Under the pieces are notes generated by a model that saw only the letters and a program-made list of their open reading frames with translations, was not told the origin of the DNA and did not search any database. Below, in pieces: positions 1 through 6,994 of a stretch of DNA of 64,000 nt. The position numbers and the translations under genes are program-made. The stretch spans positions 868,001 to 932,000 of the forward strand of contig NZ_CP048409.1 of the NCBI RefSeq assembly GCF_010448835.1, written 5' to 3'. Within the stretch, counting starts at the first letter, position 1. Every line of letters starts with the position of its first letter. Origin of the DNA: Draconibacterium halophilum (GTDB lineage: Bacteria; Bacteroidota; Bacteroidia; Bacteroidales; Prolixibacteraceae).

Positions 1-100
1 AGTTCGTTGTCTGGCCAAAGAAAAGCCGGCACCCGATGCTGTTAATGTATTGCCAAATCTTGAGGATGCTTATTTGTGTTTGTTAAAAGACTTCGTTTAA
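1..100 (+). CDS. ABC transporter ATP-binding protein, C-terminal end (partial)
   Basis: The window opens inside a gene whose last 32 codons are visible and end with TAA at 98-100. The tail contains PNLEDAYLCLL, which resembles the end of ABC-2 type export ATPases, where a short 'LEDAF/VYL' helix follows the nucleotide-binding domain. The next gene, a membrane permease, begins 6 bases later, so the two probably form one exporter operon. No Walker motifs are in view, so the call rests on the tail and the neighbour. Confidence 0.6.
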   Translation, partial: VRCLAKEKPAPDAVNVLPNLEDAYLCLLKDFV

Positions 101-106
101 GGAATT

Positions 107-829
107 ATGGAAAGACAATTCGATATAAAAAACAGACTGTATATTTTGATAAAAATGATACGGTATAATCTAAGAATCATCTTTGCCAACCGGTTTATAT
201 GGTTTTTAATAGCAGCACTTGCATTCTTTTTGTTTTTTGCCATACAAACTGTTTATAATGGCGGCTCTATGTCGGAAGATGTGGTGTATTACTTACTGAT
301 TTTTCCCGGAATCTTGCTCATTTTCTATCCCTCGGTTTTTGGGATCCAAAATGATGATGATTCGCGAATGCTGGAGATTCTGTTCGGAATTCCAAACTAC
401 CGCTATAAAGTTTGGTTAGTACGTTTGATAATGATTTATACCCTCGTATTTGTCATTATCGTACTTTTTTCGGCTTTGGCCTCGGTGCTACTGTACAAAA
501 TAAACGTGCTGGAGATGTCGTATCAACTCTTGTATCCAATCATATTCTTAGGATCTATGGCATTTATGTTTTCCACCATTATAAAGAATGGAAACGGAAC
601 TGCTGTGGCGATGGTGTTGATTGGTGTAGCGCTGTTAATTCTGAGAGAAGACCTTATGCAGGGAACACAGTGGGACGTCTTTTTGAATCCTTTTGAAATC
701 CCAAATAATTTGAATGAGGTGATTTGGCTGGGAATCATTCGGAAAAACCGAATTTTTATGGGAATCGCCACTTTGGTGTTTGTCTTGTACGGACTTTATA
801 ATTTACAGAAACGCGAAAAATTTGTTTAA
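107..829 (+). CDS. ABC-2 type transporter permease
   Basis: This 240-residue protein is almost entirely membrane: about six hydrophobic segments starting near residue 30 and finishing near 230, with a short basic end. The pattern, with a loop 'NDDDSRMLEILFGIP' after the second segment, resembles ABC-2/CcmB-like permeases that partner a separate ATPase. It starts 6 bases after the ATPase stop, supporting co-transcription. The substrate cannot be told from sequence. A GC-rich hairpin follows 11 bases after the stop. Confidence 0.7.
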   Translation: MERQFDIKNRLYILIKMIRYNLRIIFANRFIWFLIAALAFFLFFAIQTVYNGGSMSEDVVYYLLIFPGILLIFYPSVFGIQNDDDSRMLEILFGIPNYRYKVWLVRLIMIYTLVFVIIVLFSALASVLLYKINVLEMSYQLLYPIIFLGSMAFMFSTIIKNGNGTAVAMVLIGVALLILREDLMQGTQWDVFLNPFEIPNNLNEVIWLGIIRKNRIFMGIATLVFVLYGLYNLQKREKFV

Positions 830-840
830 ACTTCTATAAA

Positions 841-871
841 GTGATGCCATCACTCCGAGTGAGGGCATCAC
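841..871 (+). terminator. Hairpin after the ABC permease, possible terminator
   Basis: GTGATGCC at 841-848 pairs with GGCATCAC at 864-871, with a smaller CAC/GTG pairing inside. Only a weak T run (TGTTTTC) follows, so it could be a terminator or an mRNA-stabilising hairpin. Confidence 0.45.
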
Positions 872-901
872 TGTTTTCGCAGCCTTTTGATTTAACTCTT
901 T

Positions 902-949
902 TCAGCCTTGCAGGCTGAGACACGATTTACAAAATCGCGCCAGCGGGGG
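902..949 (+). repeat. REP-like bipartite hairpin element, copy 1
   Basis: TCAGCCT-TGC-AGGCTGA (902-918) forms a tight hairpin with a three-base loop. Four bases later CGATTT-ACA-AAATCG (923-937) forms a second hairpin, followed by CGCCAGCGGGG. The second hairpin and its tail recur at 1163-1187. A transposase relic of the REP-associated (RAYT) type lies between the copies, which supports a REP-like identity. Confidence 0.6.
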
Positions 950-983
950 AGAAATCTGTATAATGTTTACCGGACACCACTGA

Positions 984-1079
984 TTCTTTTCTTGTAAACA
1001 CATCAAGCCAGTTAACAACAGTAAATGTTAAAAAGTAGCTTGTATTTTGGTCGGAGATGAAATAATTGTCTGCGGGCAT
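984..1079 (-). pseudogene. Relic of a REP-associated tyrosine transposase (RAYT/Y1_Tnp), N-terminal fragment
   Basis: The minus strand encodes about 32 residues starting MPADNYFISDQ and including YFLTFTVVNWLDVFTRKE. This matches my recollection of the start of IS200-like RAYT transposases, where 'DQ..PYFLTFTVV.W.DVFTRK' is typical. The rest of the protein, including the HUH motif and catalytic tyrosine, is missing; the frame runs on into the repeat at 922-943. It lies between two REP-like hairpin elements, the expected setting. This is a decayed remnant, not a working gene. Confidence 0.6.
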
Positions 1080-1128
1080 TTTTGTTTTAAAGGTAAAGAT
1101 AAATGTCGATACAATCGACTGAATGCGA

Positions 1129-1187
1129 GCCCCTCGTTGCAAACGAGGGGCAGGGCGAGGTACGATTTACAAAATCGCGCCAGTGGG
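1129..1187 (+). repeat. REP-like bipartite hairpin element, copy 2
   Basis: GCCCCTCGTT-GCA-AACGAGGGGC (1129-1151) is a perfect 10-bp-arm hairpin with a three-base loop. It is followed by CGATTT-ACA-AAATCG (1163-1177) and CGCCAGTGGGG. The 22 bases at 1162-1183 are identical to 922-943, whereas the first hairpin has a different stem sequence but the same geometry. It ends 12 bases from the stop codon of the MscS-type gene. Confidence 0.6.
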
Positions 1188-1198
1188 GTTATTTTGTT

Positions 1199-1696
1199 TT
1201 AAACAGCTTGTTCCTTTTGAATCATTTTTTGCATAAAGACATTACTCGGGATTGTTATTTTCTTGTCTTCTTTCGTTTTTATGATAATGAAGAAGATACC
1301 AATATCATTTAATTTCCCTTCTATTTGGTAGTCTTTATCCATTATAGTTAAAGAATCTCCAATTTTAATTGGATGATTGAAAAAAATTATCAATGTAGAA
1401 GTGATATTTGAAATGATTGACCACTGCGCAAAAAACGCAACTCCCAAAATTGTTAATATTGTGGAAAGGAATAACAATAGTTCAGATTGGTCAACTCCCC
1501 AAATAATCATTAAAATAATAGTTAGTATTATCAGCAACAAAACACCTACTATTTTATTTGTGATTTTTATTCTTCCTGATTGATATTTAAACCTAACTCC
1601 TACTTTCGTTATTATTCTTTTGGTTATTAATTTCGTAATTAAAAAAACAAACATGATAATAATCGTTTCGGCTATTTGAAATTTATATTCTTCCAT
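1199..1696 (-). CDS. Small mechanosensitive channel (MscS family) protein
   Basis: At 165 residues this is a minimal MscS-like protein: a first membrane helix at about residues 8-25, a second at about 48-65, and a third at about 70-90. The third corresponds to the pore helix (GVAFFAQWSIISNITSTLII). A short beta domain follows with the typical 'HPIKIGD' and 'ITIPSNVF' motifs. The C-terminal alpha/beta vestibule of larger MscS channels is absent, as in other short family members. Channels of this family open under membrane tension and release solutes during osmotic downshock. Its 3' end abuts a REP-like element. Confidence 0.8.
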   Translation of the reverse strand: MEEYKFQIAETIIIMFVFLITKLITKRIITKVGVRFKYQSGRIKITNKIVGVLLLIILTIILMIIWGVDQSELLLFLSTILTILGVAFFAQWSIISNITSTLIIFFNHPIKIGDSLTIMDKDYQIEGKLNDIGIFFIIIKTKEDKKITIPSNVFMQKMIQKEQAV

Positions 1697-1724
1697 ATTA
1701 ATAATTTCTTGTTTCTAATGAATG

Positions 1725-1911
1725 TTAACGGTTGGTGCAAGTGGAGTGCGGAGCTTTGAAACGGCAACCTGTCAAGTTTGCACGGAGCCAAGCCGGCGTA
1801 GCACTTAATTTATTTTTAACCGATAATCCGTCAAAGACGGATTGGCGGTGGTTGAACAATGCGAAAACGCTGGAATACCACGCCCGCCCGCATTACATTT
1901 GCACTTTGTTA
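1725..1911. repeat. 187-bp spacer with imperfect terminal inverted repeats and an inner hairpin
   Basis: The ends are imperfect inverted repeats: TTAACGGTTGGTGCAAGTGG on the left and the complement of TAACAAAGTGCAAATG on the right (read from 1911 inward), both continuing into an (A/G)TGCGG block. Inside, AATCCGTC-AAA-GACGGATT (1825-1843) is a perfect hairpin. It separates the MscS gene from small unknown genes. The layout recalls integron attC sites but no strict core site is present. A 60-codon open frame across it is judged spurious. Confidence 0.4.
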
Positions 1912-1961
1912 TAGCCAGTTTTTTATTCGTTTTGTCTGCAAATCAATTGTTTGCATTTTTT

Positions 1962-2558
1962 CTACCATTCTGAATCTACTGGTGTGTTCTTTTTATCCAT
2001 TGAAGAAATTAGGTCTTTCAAAATGATTTTAACCTGTGTGTCCAATTGATTTACAAAGCTTAGTCTTGTTTTTTTATTGTATTTTCTAACCCCCAAATTT
2101 TTATTGAAGTAAATATATTCAAAAGGAATGTCATTAAATTCTATTAAAGGAGAGGGTGACTGTTGCTGATAGATAAAGTCCGTCATTTCATATTTATATC
2201 TACCATCTTTAAAATATATTGAGAGTGTAAATAATACATTTTGCAAGTCATGTGTTACACCAAAAGATTTGTATATAATAGGAACAATGGCTTTTCCTAT
2301 TAATACACCAGATTCCTTATCCTCCATTTGGATTACAGCTCCAGATGTTCTGAATGTTTCGGCAAACCATATTCTAGCTAGTGTAAACAGGTCAGCTTTT
2401 AAAAGTGTACTGTCGGTATGAACCACGTCTGTGTACATTATTTTATTGGTTGTCAAATCAATCGGTAATTCTGGGGAATTTGATTGGCTATTAACATTAA
2501 GTGATATTGAAAATAGTACCAGCAATAAAATTGTACTATTTTTTTGAAATTTTACCAT
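1962..2558 (-). CDS. Exported DUF4468-type protein
   Basis: A 198-residue protein with a signal peptide (hydrophobic residues about 8-23, ending NVNSQS). Residues about 32-130 resemble DUF4468, a TBP-like-fold domain of unknown function common in Bacteroidota secreted proteins: 'MYTDVVHTDSTLLKADLFTLARIWF' is split here as MYTDVVHTDSTLL and KADLFTLARIWFAETF. The remainder is a mixed alpha/beta region. It lies 33 bases downstream of the next gene on the same strand, so the two may be co-transcribed. Function is unknown. Confidence 0.65.
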   Translation of the reverse strand: MVKFQKNSTILLLVLFSISLNVNSQSNSPELPIDLTTNKIMYTDVVHTDSTLLKADLFTLARIWFAETFRTSGAVIQMEDKESGVLIGKAIVPIIYKSFGVTHDLQNVLFTLSIYFKDGRYKYEMTDFIYQQQSPSPLIEFNDIPFEYIYFNKNLGVRKYNKKTRLSFVNQLDTQVKIILKDLISSMDKKNTPVDSEW

Positions 2559-2591
2559 TATCTCAATATTTATGTTTGGTAGTGATTATTG

Positions 2592-2912
2592 TTAATCTCG
2601 CATAAATTTTTCCCTGTCATTATCACACATCGGACAAAGACCGTTCTCAGATATGAAAATTAAGTCAGTCAATGATGTTACGTTTCCATTGGTACATCTA
2701 TCACACTCATTCCTTTCTCGGTATGCTTCAATAAATTTGTCCACCACAGCACTTTGTTTCGGGCTCATTGAATTTACTCCCTTATCCACAACTTGTTTTG
2801 CAATTCCTTCTAAAGCTCCTTTAAATTCATCACGTCTCAACATTTCTTCAAGGAATTCAACAATGTTTCCATTTGCTTCGCTTTCTTCCCATGCTCGTTT
2901 TGCTTGTCCCAT
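2592..2912 (-). CDS. Small protein with a four-cysteine zinc-ribbon-like tail
   Basis: I do not recognise this 106-residue protein. It begins MGQAKRAWEE, is helical and charged through about residue 72, and then has CDRC (about 75-78) and CPMC (about 93-96), two CxxC knuckles spaced as in a zinc ribbon. No signal peptide or membrane segment is seen, so it is probably cytoplasmic. It precedes the DUF4468-type gene on the same strand. Confidence 0.55.
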   Translation of the reverse strand: MGQAKRAWEESEANGNIVEFLEEMLRRDEFKGALEGIAKQVVDKGVNSMSPKQSAVVDKFIEAYRERNECDRCTNGNVTSLTDLIFISENGLCPMCDNDREKFMRD

Positions 2913-3179
2913 AATTTTTGATTTTGGTTTTAAATAAATTTGGTTGATTCTATTTTTTTAAAATTGGCTTTAACACTACTGTGTATCATCATTGTTGTTA
3001 TATCGTTAATAGCCTTTTAAAAAGTGTTGATATCCACCCAAAACGGAGGGATAACAACACATATTATGATTCGTTTGTAAATTGCTATTTCAGGGTGCGT
3101 ATTCAATGGTTTAAAGTTTTAGTGCAATAAATGTAGCAAAATTGTTGTAAATAGTTGTTGGCAGGGTAAAAAACAGGTT

Positions 3180-3404
3180 CCGCTGTTGGGGTTGAGCCTT
3201 CCGCAGCCAAAAAAAGTGCGTCCGCAGGTGTTGTTGGGCTTTCCGCAGCCGATAAAAATACTTCCGCAGGTGCTTTTTGATCGTCCGCAGTCGCTGGAAG
3301 GGTGTCCGCAGGTGCTTTTGGGGTGTCCGCAACCAAAAAACACACGTCCGCATTTACAAATGTCTTGTCCGCAGGTCAGCGGACGAGAAAAATGACAGTG
3401 CGGA
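3180..3404. repeat. Array A: 21-bp-phased CCGCAG repeats converging on a near-palindromic centre
   Basis: Ten CCGC(A/T)N cores lie exactly 21 bp apart, starting at 3180, 3201, 3222, 3243, 3264, 3285, 3306, 3327, 3348 and 3369. Eight bases after the last start the orientation flips: CAGCGG at 3377 and GTGCGG at 3398, again 21 bp apart. The turning point is GTCCGC-aggtca-GCGGAC. Spacers are not conserved, but many carry A or T tracts. Three overlapping open frames cover the array only because 21 is a multiple of 3. A second array of the same design lies at 63363-63580. Confidence 0.9.
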
Positions 3405-3460
3405 GATTGTATTAGCAATCAAATATTTACATTTTGTTAGCGATGGCTGTAAATTTTGGC

Positions 3461-3491
3461 AAAAAAAACGGGACAACATTGCTGTTGCCCC
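3461..3491 (-). terminator. Rho-independent terminator of the 245-residue unknown gene
   Basis: On the minus strand GGGGCAAC and GTTGTCCC (3491-3484 and 3477-3470) form an 8-bp stem with one G-U pair. A run of eight T follows (3468-3461). It lies 26 bases past the stop codon of the minus-strand gene at 3517. Confidence 0.8.
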
Positions 3492-3516
3492 GCACTGTCT
3501 AATTAATATACTGTCA

Positions 3517-4254
3517 CTATTCCTCTGAGTCGGTATTATTTCCCGGTTTATTTTTTTTATTCTTATAAATATTTCGGTAACCTTTTAGCCGTTCTTCGTT
3601 TTTCCAGAACACATAGCGGCCGCAGTTTTTAATTTCGTCGGCCGCTTGTTGCATGTAGGTGTAGGCGCGGTCGCGGGTAATTTTCACCTGGTGGTCGATT
3701 CCCTTTTCGCCGTTGACTTGTGCCAGTATTATTGCCAGTTCGTCGGCAGTAGTAGTAGCCAGCGGGAGTAAGGTAACATCGAAATTAATTACTGCCAGTG
3801 GTTCGGGGTTGGCCTCGCCCAGGGCAGTCAGGTTGCTCAAATCCTGTATCATATCGGCATCGTCGTATCCTTCGGCTATAGCACTTACCCGTTTTAATAA
3901 TCTTTCGTTGTTACGAAATGCATAACGAAAATCGTGTAATAACTGGTTGCGCAGTTCGTAAGCTGCAGGCGAACGTTTCTCCCATTCTTTTTGGGCATCC
4001 TGTGATGTATGCTGTTCGCGTTGCCACATGGCCTCGGCCGTGCGGCAGGCACCGTTGCGCACCGTTAACAAATCGATGGTGGTTTCGGGTAAACCCGCTC
4101 CCATTAACTCTGCTTTGTCGTCGAGGCTCCATAAATAAAGGTTTTCATTTTCCTGTATTGCCGCATTAACGGGCATATCAGGTGCTTTTACTTCTTCGGC
4201 CGGAATGGCCATAAATGCATTGTAACATGCATCGTAATCTTGTCGGTCTGACAT
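3517..4254 (-). CDS. Unknown acidic helical protein next to repeat array A
   Basis: I do not recognise this 245-residue protein. The start MSDRQDYDACYNAF at 4254 is preferred; the open frame extends 28 codons further upstream but that stretch is hydrophobic, AT-rich and unlike the rest. The protein is soluble, acidic and predicted helical, with no signal peptide or membrane segment. It ends in a basic lysine/asparagine stretch (NKKNKPGNNTDSEE). A terminator follows at once, and the 21-bp array begins about 110 bases beyond the stop. Any link between protein and array is untested. Confidence 0.6.
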   Translation of the reverse strand: MSDRQDYDACYNAFMAIPAEEVKAPDMPVNAAIQENENLYLWSLDDKAELMGAGLPETTIDLLTVRNGACRTAEAMWQREQHTSQDAQKEWEKRSPAAYELRNQLLHDFRYAFRNNERLLKRVSAIAEGYDDADMIQDLSNLTALGEANPEPLAVINFDVTLLPLATTTADELAIILAQVNGEKGIDHQVKITRDRAYTYMQQAADEIKNCGRYVFWKNEERLKGYRNIYKNKKNKPGNNTDSEE

Positions 4255-4431
4255 GGTTTTTGATTTTTGTTCGTATCGGGGATACGAGGTTAAACATATA
4301 ATTTGGTACAATTTATAACTTATGGTAAACATATGCACAATTTGTTTTTATGTTTTGTAGCAGGGTGCAGCTTGTAAAGTTATTCATCAGCTTACTTAAA
4401 AGGAGAGCAATCGGTAATTCCCAAAAACTCT

Positions 4432-4439
4432 TAACTTTG
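4432..4439 (+). promoter_or_regulatory. -7 element (TAACTTTG) upstream of the U32 gene
   Basis: TAACTTTG fits the Bacteroidota TANNTTTG -7 consensus and lies 31 bases before the ATG at 4471. No good TTTG -33 element is seen. Confidence 0.4.
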
Positions 4440-4470
4440 CACCGCAATTTTTAAAACGTCAGGTTAAGTA

Positions 4471-5730
4471 ATGGAAAGAAGAGATGTGGAAATAATGGCG
4501 CCTGTGGGTTCGTATGAATCGTTAATGGCCGCCATTCAGGGAGGAGCCGGATCGGTGTATTTTGGTGTTGAAAATCTCAACATGCGTTCGCGCTCGTCCA
4601 ATAATTTTAATCTCGACGACCTGCGTAAAATTGTGCGTGTTGCCACCGGGAATAAGGTAAAAACTTACCTTACCATGAATGTGGAAATTTTTGATGGCGA
4701 ATTGGATAAAATGCACGAAGTTATTAATGCCGCTAAAGAAGCAGGAGTTTCAGCAGTTATTGCAGCCGATGTTTCGGTAATTCAATACGCCCGTTCGGTT
4801 AACCTTGAAGTGCATATTTCAACACAGGTAAATATTACCAACATTGAAGCTGTAAAATTTTACTCCAATTTTGCCGATGTAGTGGTGCTGGCTCGTGAGA
4901 TGAACCTGGGGCGGGTATGGGAGATCAGCGACCAGATAAAAAAGCAAAATATTACCGGACCAAACGGCGAGTTGATAAAAATTGAAATGTTTGTGCACGG
5001 TGCTTTGTGTATGGCTACCAGCGGTAAATGTTACCTTAGTTTGCACGAAATGAACTCGTCGGCAAATCGTGGTGCCTGTTTGCAAACCTGTAGGCGGGCT
5101 TATACGGTAACCGATAAAGAAACCGGTGCCGAGCTGGAGATCGACAACGAATACATCATGTCGCCAAAAGATTTGAAAACCGTTCATTTCCTGAATAAAA
5201 TACTCGATTCGGGCGTATCGGTGCTTAAAATTGAAGGGCGTGCCCGTTCTCCCGAATACGTTAAAACCGTTGTGCAGTGTTACCGCGAGGCGGTTGATGC
5301 TTATTTCGACGAATCGTTTACCGACGAGAAAGTGGAAGACTGGAACGAGAGATTAACATCGGTTTTTAATCGTGGATTTTGGGATGGTTATTACCTCGGC
5401 CAGCGATTGGGCGAGTGGAGTAATAACTATGGTTCGAGAGCAAGTAAACGCAAGTTGTACATCGGGAAATGTACCAACTATTTCAAAAAAATAGGTGTTG
5501 CCGAATTTAAACTGGAAACAAACAACCTGAAAGTAGGAGATGAGATAATAATTACCGGCCCTACAACAGGAGTATTTCAAACAAGTGTTAATGAAATTCG
5601 CTTCGAATTAAAGCCCGTTGATGAAGGTTTAAAAGGGCAACGAATTTCTGTACCCATTGATGCTGTAACACGCAGAGCCGATAAGCTCTTTAAAGTAGTT
5701 GATGCCTCACAGGTAAAAGAAAGGAAATAG
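4471..5730 (+). CDS. Peptidase U32 family protein (TrhP/YegQ-like)
   Basis: A 419-residue U32-family protein. The family signature is complete at about residues 172-190: EMFVHGALCMATSGKCYLS, with two conserved cysteines, followed by NRGACLQTCRR with two more. In the characterised E. coli members RlhA and TrhP, such cysteines are needed for tRNA or rRNA hydroxylation, so an RNA-modification role is more likely than proteolysis. The C-terminal part (about 330-410) forms a small beta-barrel as in long U32 proteins. It is transcribed alone. Confidence 0.85.
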   Translation: MERRDVEIMAPVGSYESLMAAIQGGAGSVYFGVENLNMRSRSSNNFNLDDLRKIVRVATGNKVKTYLTMNVEIFDGELDKMHEVINAAKEAGVSAVIAADVSVIQYARSVNLEVHISTQVNITNIEAVKFYSNFADVVVLAREMNLGRVWEISDQIKKQNITGPNGELIKIEMFVHGALCMATSGKCYLSLHEMNSSANRGACLQTCRRAYTVTDKETGAELEIDNEYIMSPKDLKTVHFLNKILDSGVSVLKIEGRARSPEYVKTVVQCYREAVDAYFDESFTDEKVEDWNERLTSVFNRGFWDGYYLGQRLGEWSNNYGSRASKRKLYIGKCTNYFKKIGVAEFKLETNNLKVGDEIIITGPTTGVFQTSVNEIRFELKPVDEGLKGQRISVPIDAVTRRADKLFKVVDASQVKERK

Positions 5731-5889
5731 ATTTGTTTTACTTTGTTTCATCTTATCAAAATTGTTTATTGACTAAGGTGTAAGATGGAACGCGCATACG
5801 CTAAAATATTTGCCAATATGAAAATATTTTAGATGCTCGTTTCCTTTTTTGACAAAAACAGCTTAACTTAATGGCTGTAAGTCAAAGAG

Positions 5890-6759
5890 ATGGATGTGAG
5901 AAAATTGGTTTTCATTTTTATGTTGCTTCTTGCTGCGCCCTTTTCTGTTCAAGCTCAGTTGATTGGATTCAGACTGGCAGCTAATTCCGGCATGTTAATT
6001 TCCGAATTCGGAACTTCCGACGTGCCACATCCTGATGCTTTATTCGTTTCTCCGGCTACCAGCAGCGAAAAATTTACACCGCAACTTTCGGCTGGTGTCG
6101 AAGGCGAAATTTTATTTCAGGTTACCGAAAAAACATATTTTGGCGTAGAGTTCGATTATTCTCATTTGAAGGGTTTTAATGATGATCCTCCCTATTTTAA
6201 CTATTTTCTTACCCCTTATTTTTCTCCCCATTATCAGGATGAGTTTATGATTTCTCCGCTTGAGTATAACACGCGCTTATTTAACCTGGCTGTTAACTAC
6301 AAATACTACTTTATGCCCGATAAAACCTTCACGCCTTTTGTAAAACTTACCGGTGTTGTGGTATTTGTAAGAACGGATTTAAGCTATCGGGAATTACCGG
6401 ATCCGGATTTGGAGTGGGATGTGTTGTATTCACGAGGAACAAAGAATAGCGAGCAAGACAGCTGGCCGGCATTTCATTTTGGCGGCGGAATTGGTTTTGA
6501 TTATGCCATTAGCGACAGATTGCTATTTGAAGTAGATGGAACCTGCACCGTTTTAAATTCCGGAATAATCGACGGAGTTCCTAATTTTACGTATGTACAG
6601 GAAGAAGGTGTTGATTTATTGCGATACAACCGGCGCCTGTCGTTAACAACGCAGATAAGTGCAGGCTTGGTATACTTATTTGAAATTGGCGATGGAAGAG
6701 GACGTGGAAGCGGCGGAAGAGTTGATCCGAATTTGCCATTCTACAGAAACAAAAATTAG
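5890..6759 (+). CDS. Outer-membrane beta-barrel protein
   Basis: A 289-residue protein with a signal peptide (residues 1-22, ending VQAQ), followed by alternating hydrophobic and aromatic strands typical of porin-family/OMP_b-brl barrels of Bacteroidota. Examples are FGVEFDYSHLKG and LFEVDGTCTVL. A glycine- and arginine-rich stretch (GDGRGRGSGGRVDP) lies near the C-terminus. No plug or TonB-box features are present. Location in the outer membrane is inferred; the ligand is unknown. Confidence 0.7.
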   Translation: MDVRKLVFIFMLLLAAPFSVQAQLIGFRLAANSGMLISEFGTSDVPHPDALFVSPATSSEKFTPQLSAGVEGEILFQVTEKTYFGVEFDYSHLKGFNDDPPYFNYFLTPYFSPHYQDEFMISPLEYNTRLFNLAVNYKYYFMPDKTFTPFVKLTGVVVFVRTDLSYRELPDPDLEWDVLYSRGTKNSEQDSWPAFHFGGGIGFDYAISDRLLFEVDGTCTVLNSGIIDGVPNFTYVQEEGVDLLRYNRRLSLTTQISAGLVYLFEIGDGRGRGSGGRVDPNLPFYRNKN

Positions 6760-6769
6760 CATTATAAAC

Positions 6770-6805
6770 AAAGAAAGCGATGAATTTTCATCGCTTTCTT
6801 TTTGA
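6770..6805 (+). terminator. Strong rho-independent terminator after the barrel gene
   Basis: A 15-bp perfect stem (6770-6784 with 6787-6801) encodes AAAGAAAGCGATGAA and its complement and runs into a T tract. Because the stem starts with A's, it may also stop transcription from the other strand. Confidence 0.85.
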
Positions 6806-6994
6806 AAGACAAACAACTAATTACCTTTTTCAACTTTGTATTAATTTTTTCAATCAACCTCTTTAAGTCCTTTATAAATACAAAGTTGTTTAAACTTACG
6901 GTTACACAACTTTATTGTTTCGAAATAAAGCACGATTAACAAAAATTAATGGTAAAAGATAATAAAAGAGGCCATTGTAAGAATGTTATTTTTC

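Noticed and set aside
927..1142. A 71-residue minus-strand gene
   Set aside because: Only about 32 internal residues look like a protein (the RAYT start). Both ends are translated repeat sequence, so it is annotated as a relic.
1725..1911. A definite integron attC site
   Set aside because: The palindromic layout is suggestive, but the core motifs do not match cleanly and no integrase is present, so it is kept only as a repeat.
1732..1914. A 60-residue plus-strand gene in the inverted-repeat spacer
   Set aside because: The frame is a by-product of the palindromic spacer; its translation has no recognisable pattern.
3180..3404. CRISPR array
   Set aside because: The conserved core is only 6-8 bases with a 21-bp period, and orientation flips at a centre; true CRISPR repeats are 23-50 bases with similar-length spacers. 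No cas genes are present.
3103..3418. Three overlapping minus-strand open frames with heptapeptide repeats (for example CG every seven residues)
   Set aside because: They exist only because the DNA repeats every 21 bp, a multiple of three. All three frames are open at once, no start or family match stands out, and the sister array at 63363-63580 has stops in all plus-strand frames of its long arm.
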